A stretch of 64,000 bases of DNA from CAIZGX01 sp046048875 (GTDB taxonomy: Bacteria > Bacteroidota > Bacteroidia > Flavobacteriales_D > Sanyastnellaceae): contig JBJOFG010000013.1 in assembly GCA_046048875.1 (NCBI GenBank), positions 283,921-347,920 of the forward strand, in the 5' to 3' direction. Shown piece after piece: positions 53,297-63,400 of this stretch (positions within the stretch are counted from its first letter, which is position 1; every line of letters starts with the position of its first letter). Under the pieces are notes generated by a model. The model worked only from the letters and a program-made list of their open reading frames with translations. It made no database searches and had not been told where the DNA came from. The translations under genes were made by a program, and so were the position numbers.

Positions 53297-53683
53297 CTAT
53301 GGATATTCCAATTTTTTGGTTTCAAAATCAAAAATTAATAGTCCTGTAAGTTGTTGAGAATTCTCTATGTCTTTACGTCCATTCCACACTCGAACTTGTG
53401 CTATTCCTCCGACAAAATCGACATTTGTTATAAAGAGATTAGTTGCAACTGCTACGCTATCCCAATTAGCACCATAGTCTGAAGAAAATAACAAATGGTC
53501 TGTCTCCTTAAGTGGATTGCCCGTACTGCAGGAATATATCATTTTGTTCTCATAAATATCGCCATCATTAACGCGATATCCCTCTGGGACAGCAACATTC
53601 TTATACTCCCTATGATTGGAATTTGAAGAGCAAGATAATAGCGTTATAACACTAATAAGTAATAGATTGAAATTCTTTTTCAT
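53297..53683 (-). CDS. Small lipoprotein of unknown function downstream of the RHS locus
   Basis: 128 aa. Signal peptide with lipobox (VITLLSCSS, Cys near residue 18). The mature part has a VRVWNGRKDIENSQQLTGLL segment and a BNR-like LLFSSDYGANWDSVAV turn, similar in style to the propeller repeats of the RHS protein. It lies 37 bp after the membrane-protein gene that follows the RHS gene and could be a second immunity or accessory protein; no direct evidence. Confidence 0.6.
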   Translation of the reverse strand: MKKNFNLLLISVITLLSCSSNSNHREYKNVAVPEGYRVNDGDIYENKMIYSCSTGNPLKETDHLLFSSDYGANWDSVAVATNLFITNVDFVGGIAQVRVWNGRKDIENSQQLTGLLIFDFETKKLEYP

Positions 53684-53720
53684 AATCTTCGTGTAAATAG
53701 CTAATTCAATTGCTTAGTCA

Positions 53721-54419
53721 CTATTTTTTAAGTTCTAATTCAATATAGACCACAGTATTGTTCTTAATAATCAATTCATAACTCATATTTTCACCGGACC
53801 TACTTGCTCGAGTATAGCCATCAGTCACTTTAAATTTTCCTGGAAGAGCACTATCAATTTTACTAAATGAGTCCCCAACATGAATTTCTGATAACGTTTC
53901 CTTAATAATTTCATCCTGAATTTCCTGAGGCATGAACTGAAAAGCTTTTGAAGGAAAAACTCCTGGAAAAATAACTAGATACAAAACAAGCATTACAACA
54001 GGTAATAATGCCATTCCAAATTGAGTGAACCACTTTGGCAATCGCTCTATTCTACTTTCTAATTTAATTAATACGAAATAGGTGAAAACAGCGATAAAAC
54101 CGAACACAAAAACGAACGGCTCCATCATAAAAAAGGTTCCCAATCCCGTTGATTGTAATATTGCCCCTGCAATTAAGGACAATATGCTGGCGATAATCAC
54201 TGGTAAAAAACAAGTTAATTTTGACAACTTGAGTTTCATAGTGAGCTCTATTAACAATACAACGAGAGGCATCAATAGAATTCCTAGAAAAATGGAAAAC
54301 CATGGATCAATTCCTCTTGTAACGACTTTGGGAAATATGACATTTCCAGCAATAAGCAGAATATTTGTTATGACAATACTGCCTGTAATTGAAGTGTAAT
54401 AAAATACTGATTTCTTCAT
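53721..54419 (-). CDS. Multi-span membrane protein, candidate immunity protein for the RHS tip
   Basis: 232 aa with about five hydrophobic segments (residues 8-30, 40-60, 70-92, 98-115, 135-155) and a C-terminal soluble domain with a SmpA-like turn (LSEIHVGDSFSKIDSALPG). The gene starts 24 bp after the RHS stop on the same strand and is AT-rich like the RHS tip, unlike the RHS core. In polymorphic-toxin loci the gene right after the toxin tip usually encodes immunity, which is the basis for this suggestion. No known immunity family recognised. Confidence 0.6.
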   Translation of the reverse strand: MKKSVFYYTSITGSIVITNILLIAGNVIFPKVVTRGIDPWFSIFLGILLMPLVVLLIELTMKLKLSKLTCFLPVIIASILSLIAGAILQSTGLGTFFMMEPFVFVFGFIAVFTYFVLIKLESRIERLPKWFTQFGMALLPVVMLVLYLVIFPGVFPSKAFQFMPQEIQDEIIKETLSEIHVGDSFSKIDSALPGKFKVTDGYTRASRSGENMSYELIIKNNTVVYIELELKK

Positions 54420-54443
54420 TTAAACATAAATCTATCTGAACAT

Positions 54444-57400
54444 TTAATCTGAGGTTTCAGTTTTAAAAACTCCATTTTCAGAATCCACTTCCGTATTAGT
54501 TTTTGTATTTTTAGGATTCAATGAGGAAAATTTCTTATTCCATTCTTCAATAGAAATGCCTTTACCTGCAAACCAAACTTGTACAAAATTATATTCGCTA
54601 TCCAATTCCACAGTAAAATTCGATTTACTCATTTGTACACTCCTTTTTAAAGGTAATTCAAAGTAAGGAGCCAAAAATTTATTATCATTACTAATTCCAC
54701 TAACCCCGATAAATATTCTTTGTCCTTTACTATCCTTAATAAATTGTTCATTCGCTGGAAATCTATCTCCTGTAGTATTAGAATTTAACCACAACCAACT
54801 TCTATTTTCTTGATTGTCTTGTGTTATTATCATAGTCAAGTCAGTAACCACATCAATATCACAACTCATCGACACTGTTGCATTATTACCAGAAGTATGA
54901 ATTTGAGCTTCCCAAGAATTATTACCTCCTTTTCCATTTACGATATCTACATGGGCTTCAGAATATTTTATGTCTATAAAAGTATCAAGATCTCCTATTT
55001 GAAATGAAAAAGAACCATATGCATTGCGTGAAAGTTCCTTTCCCTTTGCAACGTTTACTCGCACTTCACTTCCAATTTTGTAGTTTGAACTTGATTTTTC
55101 CTGATCATTCAAATCACCGAAGCTCCTATTATTTCCGTCTCCCAAAAAGAAAAGACCAAATATATTAAATGGAGCAAACGAAAATGATTGAATTGTAAAA
55201 ACCTCCAATCCTTCTATTTCCACCCCATTTATCACTATATTCTCACTAAACGCATAGTTCGAGTTGTACGGGTATTTGGCGTAGAGTGGATCCACACTGA
55301 AGAACCTTCCTAGTCGTGGGTCTTCGACGCGGTATTTGTAATACATGGCACCTTCCCATAACTCTTTGTCCTTCTCCTGCTTCTGGAACCCATTCCGATA
55401 CTCTTCAATGCTCCATGTTCTGCTTGCTAGCTCAACGCCGAACGGTGAGTAGTCACTGACGCTGATGATGTAAGCCGTGTAGTAATCGATTACCCCGTCG
55501 CTGTTGCTGTCCGTGGCTGCCTTCCCGTCGCCAATGGTCGTTAGCACGTTACCGAGGTGATTGCTCAGGCTGTACTGACGGTGATTCAGCTGCCTTGCGT
55601 GGTAATACGTCGCCTGCGTTAATGCACCTGCTGAGTTCGTAATATTTAAATCGACCGTGTCTTTGCAGATTCCCACCTGTGCACTGCCGTAGATATTTCT
55701 CTCGATAAGCTTGTACTCCATTACCGCATTCTCGGCATCCATCTTGTGCTCATACACCCCCATGACATTTCCTTGTGCATCGCGGACGTAATACGTACTC
55801 GACTCTAACACACTGCCCGCATACACGTGCTTGGCAACCCTGTTGCCCATGGCGTCGTACTCGAACTTCAAGTTCTTCTTCACAGAGCCACTCGTGCGCG
55901 TAATCTCCGATATCTTACTGTCTATCCGCCAATGGATTTCTTGTATCTCCTCTTGAGCATCCGACTTCAACTCTCCAATCTGCGTGTACGTGTAATTGTT
56001 ACTCGTATTGGGCGACGCATTGTTATATGCTGGCATGTCCTCTATATCCGTAGCCGATAAAGAGGCTACCGTTACCGCATCGTCTACGCTATACAATCGG
56101 TTGCTTAACAAGTCTCCTGCGCTATTGGTTGCATACTGATAACTGAGGTTGTCTACTAACGTGCTTCCTTCATAACGCTGCTGCGTTAGAATATTGCCGT
56201 TAGCATCAAAGGTAAAGAAATTGTTATGCTCGCCGCTAGCTCCACTCGAGGCAGCCCACGCGTTGGTAGACGGCGCATACTGCGTAAACCCTTTGGCCTG
56301 CCTTAGTCGGTTCAACTGATCGTACTTGTACGCCATACCCAAATTACTTGGCACGAGGACTCCCGATCCGTTGTTTTCCATCAACGTCGTTTGCATAATG
56401 TGGATGTTGCCGTTGTATAATTCAGCACTCTGTGCCTCTAAATCGCTGCCCACCACACCGCTAAACGCTCCTGTGGATGCCACACTGCTAAAGTCGCCTT
56501 CGTAATAACTTAAACTAAAACTAGCCACATCGCGACCAAAACGTCCGTTAAGTCCCGTGCCCGAGCCGTCGTGACCCATGTCTCTTGTGGCATCAAGTGC
56601 ATTGCTGTTGATGCCTTTTATCCACCCCTGCAAGGTATACGCGTAGTCAACTCCTTGCACCTGGTTGCTACCCAACTCCTGTCGCATAAGCGGACCGTGA
56701 GCGTAATAAAAATACTTGCTATCCTGCTCCCACAGCGCGCCAACAACCGTTGGATCGGTGATTGTGGTTCCGGCCATGGCTGCGGGGTCGGGATGCGTTG
56801 AGGTGTACACCTGCGTAATGCGGTTATCTGCATCGTACTCATACCAATGGTGCCACGCATCGCGCGCTCCTCGTTGGTAACTCACCCTGTTGACCTTACC
56901 CGAGATTAAATCATAGTCGTACTCCATGCGCTTGTAACGCTGATCGGACAAGCTGCTGGTTACGGCCATCTCGGGGTTGTCTTGCACGAGTTCATTCACG
57001 TTGCCATGAATATCGTAGCTGTAATGCGTGGCGTGGGTATACCCGTCCGAGGCATCGCTGTGATACACCTTCTGATACACAACAGTGCTCACGCGCTTGC
57101 GTAAGTTGTTTTGCGTAAAGGATGGAATACCGCTTACCAGCGGTGCATCGTAGGTTGTACGCGTAACCTCTGTGCGCGTTGCATTAACACCCGTGCTGGT
57201 GTTTGCGCCCTGCGCTATCCATTGCATAAACGGCGAAGCACTGCTGCTTCCACTGCTTGAACTAACTTCTATAGCTAGTGGGTTAAACGCCCCGCCCACA
57301 TCGGCCCCCTGAACATCGCTCATGTGCAAGCCCGTCGTGCTCGTGTTTTCTTCTTTCACGCCTGCCTCCTGCACACGACCCTGCGCATCGTATAAACTGT

Positions 57401-60400
57401 AACTGTACGTACCGTTATCATGCTGCTTTGTATTCTGACTTAGCACAATGCGGCCTAGTTTATCGTACCAAAAACGCTGCGAGTAAACACCCGCGTAGTT
57501 GGTTAAAAAACGAACGTAATGCGCCCCCGCTCCTACCACCACTCCTTCGTGGTTGTTGCGCATGGCAATGCTGTTTATTTTGGCTGTTGTGCCGCTGCCG
57601 CCACTAACCGCATTGGACCACTGCCAATCGGTGCTCGTTAATGAATAGGTTAAAGGAAGAGTGGCACTTGCAGTACCCACATACACCCCTTTCTTCAATA
57701 CACCCGAGACACCTACGGCATAACAGGTAAACGCATCGGTAAACACCAAATCGGCTATCCCTACTCCCGTTGATCCTGTAATGTTCACGCCCGTGCCACT
57801 AACACCACTACCACTCGCTAAATACATCTTACCGTCTTCGCAGCCCAGCATAACCTCACTGCCCTCAGAGGCCCATAGCGGTGCTACACTGCTATACCCC
57901 GCATGCGACGATGCGCCACTTAATGCGCTGAAGCTTGCCCCTGCGTTAGTGGTATGAAGGGCTACGCCCGTTGTGGTTGATGTACTTCCAACCGCATAAC
58001 CCTTACCACTTGCTGCATCTACGTAAATATCTTGTATCGAAGAAATACCTACCGCAGTTGTACCCGACACCCCTGTGTTAGCATACGTGCCCAAAGACAA
58101 ATTCACGCTCCACAGTCTATCCACTTCACCACCCAATAAACCCACACCCGCTTCGTTGCACCATGCTGCAAGTAAGTTCTTATGCGTGCGCGTCTGACCC
58201 GAAGCGAGTTTCAGAATACGCCAATGATCTCCCCCATCCAAGGTGTAACGTATAACGCTGCGATCGCCCACAACCATACCCACCGAAGGACTTGAAAAAT
58301 AAACCTTGTTCAGCGTAAACGGAACAATGCGTGAACCCGATAATGAGCTGCCACCCGAGTAGGTGCGCATAGAGGCGTTACTTCCCGCTGCAAAATAAAC
58401 GTCACTACTGCCCTTGCGAACAATGCTGCGTAAACTCTCGCCTCCCGCATTAGACATCTGCTGAGGCATACCTAGCGCATCACTGCCATAAGACTTATAC
58501 CAGCCCTTACCGCCCGAACCCACTACGTAATACGAATAACCACTTGTGGTACTGTAAGACCCGTCTACGTCCCATAAACACGTATGTCCCACATTGGGTA
58601 GCGTAATGCTACTGCTTACCACGCTCTGCACAGGACCACTACTTCCAGAAGTAAGCTGATACTTCGAACCGCTTAACTTACCGTTGCGTCCCGAACTGTA
58701 AAAATAATTAGCCCCATCAACAACACTTAAACCCATGATGTCATGACGCGTCTGCGTCTTCAACTGCCTTGCACTTGCTGTAACCGTACTCGAGGAGAAC
58801 ACATCGTACACATCGCCATCGCTTCCACCTACCAAAACACCACCCGTAACATAACCATCTGCCGCACGCAACGCCTGCGGTGAATAGGACACATAATCCA
58901 TATTGCCTGTAGAAAAATTAGCGTATAGCGTCACGCCCTGGTCGTTTGACATCCATAACTTATCCTCGCCAAAACCAATGCGCGCATTAGCCACTACATT
59001 CACCGCTGAACTCACAGAAGACAAAACGCCCGTCGTGGACGACACATTCGCCCGGCGCACCCTCCAGTTACCCGAACCGTCCTGGCCATACACATAGAGG
59101 TAGTTCTGCGAGCCCACCTTGCCAAACAAGACTTTCTTCCACGACATGCCTGCTGCACTTAAACTTGACGGAATGGAAATTGTCGTTTCTGTATTGTTCG
59201 GATTTACACGCACAGCACTCAAAGTACCCGTGGTACTTAAACGTGCCACCAACACCCCCCCACTGCCCAAATCGCACAGACCAACACCCGCATAGATTCC
59301 GCCCGTCCAACTCTTGGGAAATAACATCGCGTTTACAGGTGCCTGAACATTTTGAGTTAAATAAATATTCTTGGTAGAAGTAACATAAGCCATCGCCTGA
59401 GCGACTGCGCCTGACACATCCTTACGAACCACTGCTACCTGCTCGGCATTTGAAACACCAAGTGCATAAACACTCCACTGTGACCCGTAAGAAAACAAAT
59501 ACACCTTGCCATTATTAAACGTTCCTCCACAAAGACCCAAGAACTGTGACACGCCATTCTCTTGCATGCGAAGCGACGTGAGCTGCGTAAGACCCTGCGG
59601 TGCTCCGGGAACAACCTGCCAAACACTATCGGCACCACTGCTGCGGTACTGCAACGACACAATGCCCATGGCATTGCGAAGCAAAGCCACCTGTGCCCCA
59701 GAAGCATTTAACGTAATGGCCTCCAACACCTCTACGTTGCTTAAACCACTGTACTCACTCACCGCACTGGTTTCCACCAAACGACGAATAGAACCGTCGG
59801 CACTGCCCACGCGAAGGCTTCCCTGCACCCCACTGCTTAACACACCTGCGTAATGAATTCCCAAAGAACTACTCGTTGGCAACACCGAGACAGCCTGCCA
59901 ACTCAGCGGATAAACCGCATCACTTACATAAATAACACCCGTGCGGTAACTCTCGCCGCCCAACACCTGCGTGCGATTGCCCACAGCGTAAAAATGATTG
60001 TTGCCATCACTGATCACCTTCTCCAAATCAACATCCGAAAAAACACTCGGACTATCCACATGCCAAACACCAGTAGCCGTTAAACTAGCCACGCGGTGCT
60101 CTCCCACAACAACGGTTTCTACCGTCGTAGTAGAACCGCCAACACTCAACGGCGGCGTGCCTGATGTAAAACTTACCGTACTACCTACTCCACGCCACTG
60201 CGTATACTCAGCGAGCTCTGGTAAAGCAACCTCCGCCCACTGCATTCCACCACTGTTGGTGTAATAAACCTGTCCGCCATCGCCAACCATATAACCCTTC
60301 ACTCCACTACTCTCTAAACAAATGTCCCAAACATCGGCGCCACTCACACCCATATCCTCTTCCCACGTCAACCCACCATCCTGCGTGCGATACAAGCGCT

Positions 60401-63400
60401 TACCGCCATCCATCACGCCATAACCCACATGCTCGTCCACCAACTGAACCGAGCTGCCGCCCGCACTACTGCTACTCGTATAACCTACACCCAACACATC
60501 TTCCACCGAACTTAAATCCATGGCCTCGTGGTCAGGCAAACGCTGACCCACCAACTGATTCAAACTGTTGTAATAATAATGCGTAGCCATGCCGTGCTGC
60601 GTATAAACACTGCGTTCCCCCGAAGCCCTATCGCTGGCTATCGCCTCGCTCAACGCATCTTCTGAACTCGTGAGCGGCAAACGAACAACACCCTGAGGTG
60701 GAACCGTCTTAATTAAATTGCCCGCCTGATCGTAATAGTAAAGCGTGTAATGGTACTCCTGATCTTCCCACGTGCGTGAAAAAGATTCTTGCAAGCTGTT
60801 CATGCAATGCGAGATGTAAGCTGCAGTAAATGCAGACGCCAACGAATCTACCTGATGCTCATAAGACCACTGCGCATTGGCCGCGGCCTGCGAAAGCAAC
60901 GCTGCTAAACACGGATCTTCATAAGGTAAACTGTCCAGCACAGGTAAGCTCAACACGATATCCGAGCCAAGCACACAACCCGGTAAACCACTGCCGCAAA
61001 AATCCAACAAACTCCTAGGGCCCTTCTCGCCCTCTTCCAAATTTTGTACGCCGTCTGCTATACTCTGCAAATAAGCCGCGTAATCATCTACACACGAACA
61101 CAAATCTTCATTCACAAAAACCTTCGAATCGACCATGTCGCCAACAATGGCAGACCCCTCATTGCGAACTGCCCAATCGTTGTATGCATAATAAGCCTCC
61201 TCATACACTGAATAACAATCCCGCTTATCGGCATACCCCTCCGGTAACGTTAACCCACAACCCTCAAAGTACAAAATACCCACAGCAGGTGTTACACCCG
61301 TCGTACTGCTGCTATACCCCGAATAACTCTCCAAATAAGCCATGTAAGACTCCACACAACCACACAAGTCATACGTCATGAAATCACTGTAACTCAACAC
61401 AGGATCCAACAACTGACGAGAAATATTCAGCGAGGCATACGAGCTCGAATTGTAACGAGACACAGCCGACAAATAGTTCAAATAAAGCGTCTGGCAAGAA
61501 CTCGAAGTGGAACGAAGCAAGGCATACGACGACACCCCCTGCAAGGAAGACAACTCCTTCAACAGCCCAATGCAATCCCCCGTCTGTGTGGCCAGCGCAA
61601 TCTCTGCGATATACGCCTGCAAAGCCTGCTGACCCTCGACACTACCGCCGTAACCCAACTTCTCAAAGTCTTCCTGAAGGTATAACGTGCGTGACTTATA
61701 ATCGGTGCAAACCTGATCATCGCCCAACGCCAAGCGATACACCTGAACGGAATCCCACTGCTGGTAAGCCTCTACATAAGAACCATACAACACCCCGAAA
61801 GATTCACTCAGAGAAACAACACTGTCCAAACCCAAAACCCACGACGACAAAGGCTGAGCACCAGAGGTGGTAGAGACCACCGCGCCTAAATAATTCGAAT
61901 AATCCTTCACATAAACCCCGTATGATGATTTCAAAAAATTCATCTCACCCTCGGGAGCCAACAAACTCAGGTCTTGCGACAATCGCTGACCATTGTACGC
62001 CAGCATTAACTCTGAATACAACGCATACTCCTTCATCCCATCCACGTAATTGCCATACTCCTTGGAAAAAGTAGCCAAATCACTCAACACACCACGGTCA
62101 TACGTCGTATCCACGCCCATATAAAACAACAACTTATCTAAATACATCGACAAGGTGTACTTCGAACCCTGCTCGTAAAACGTCTTGTAGTCGATTGCTG
62201 CTATAAATCCTTCATCGCCCTGAGCGTAACCGTAATTCAAATTATACTGATCCAAAGCCTCTAAGTATTGCTTGTACTCCTGCGTTCCTCCGTCGGACCA
62301 CTGCGCTGTATCCGAAACTGAAAAGGAGGACAACAAAGCCATGGTCTCCCTGGCTACATGCGTCGTATCACAACTCTGGCAGCGCTCAAGAGATAAACAA
62401 GAACTCGAGCCGCCAACACGCAACGTATCACCCAGCTCATTCACCGCAGAAAAGGAAAACGAATGAACAGTAGATGGCAACGCTGAACTTGTATCGGCAT
62501 GAAAACCAAACACGTCATGAAGACCCGACCAAGTGCTCGTCACTCCATCCAACCCGTCACTCCACAAAACCAAACGACACGAGGAATAATCGTAAATCAA
62601 ACTGTCCACGCCACTCGCCGAATCATACTGCTCCACTCCTACAACACCATAATCCGAAGGACTTAAAAAGAGTGTGCTCCCCAACGTGGCATCCAGCGTG
62701 GGAACCTGACCCATGCGGTCCCAATAATTGTGACCCTGTGCATCTGCACTAAACACGGCATCCATCCAAGCCCCTACCGATCGCTCCATCGCATAACCCT
62801 GGCCAATACATCCAACAGAGACTGGAAAACCACAGTCACACACCGGGGATGCCTCACGCTCAGTGCCCGAAAGCTCTATAAAACTACCGCCAGTAAAACT
62901 GTTCCATAACGTATCGCCTGAATAAACCTCCAACGTAAAATAATGCTCGTGATCACAGGCCAAGGTTTTAAATACCGCATCACTTGGCAAGGCGCCAAAG
63001 GACAAACCAGCACCGCCACTCGAAGACACAGAACCCGTAATCTCCAACTTAACACGCGGATAAGCGGAACCTACTGAACGAATAAATAACGCTGGCGTCG
63101 ATGAAGAAGAATACCAAACATAATAACCACTGGTATCCACCACACCTGCTCCCAACCACGTAGCCATGCCCACGGGCAAGTAAGAGGCAGGCACCGCATG
63201 AGAAGAGGAACAACTCGTACAACCGCCCAAACTACCCACACCCGATGAAGTCAAAAGACCTTGCTGAACATTGAGTACCTCGAGCAAATGATTCCCATAA
63301 CTCGACAACGTACACTGCGTATCAAAACGACAACCGCCCAGCGAAACCAAATCTGTTAAACCCTGCAACTCATCCACACGCGTCAATCCCGAAGGCAACA

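Noticed and set aside
59435..60264. Plus- and minus-strand frames of 76-115 aa inside the RHS gene
   Set aside because: Shadows caused by the skewed composition of the RHS gene; no gene-like start signals.
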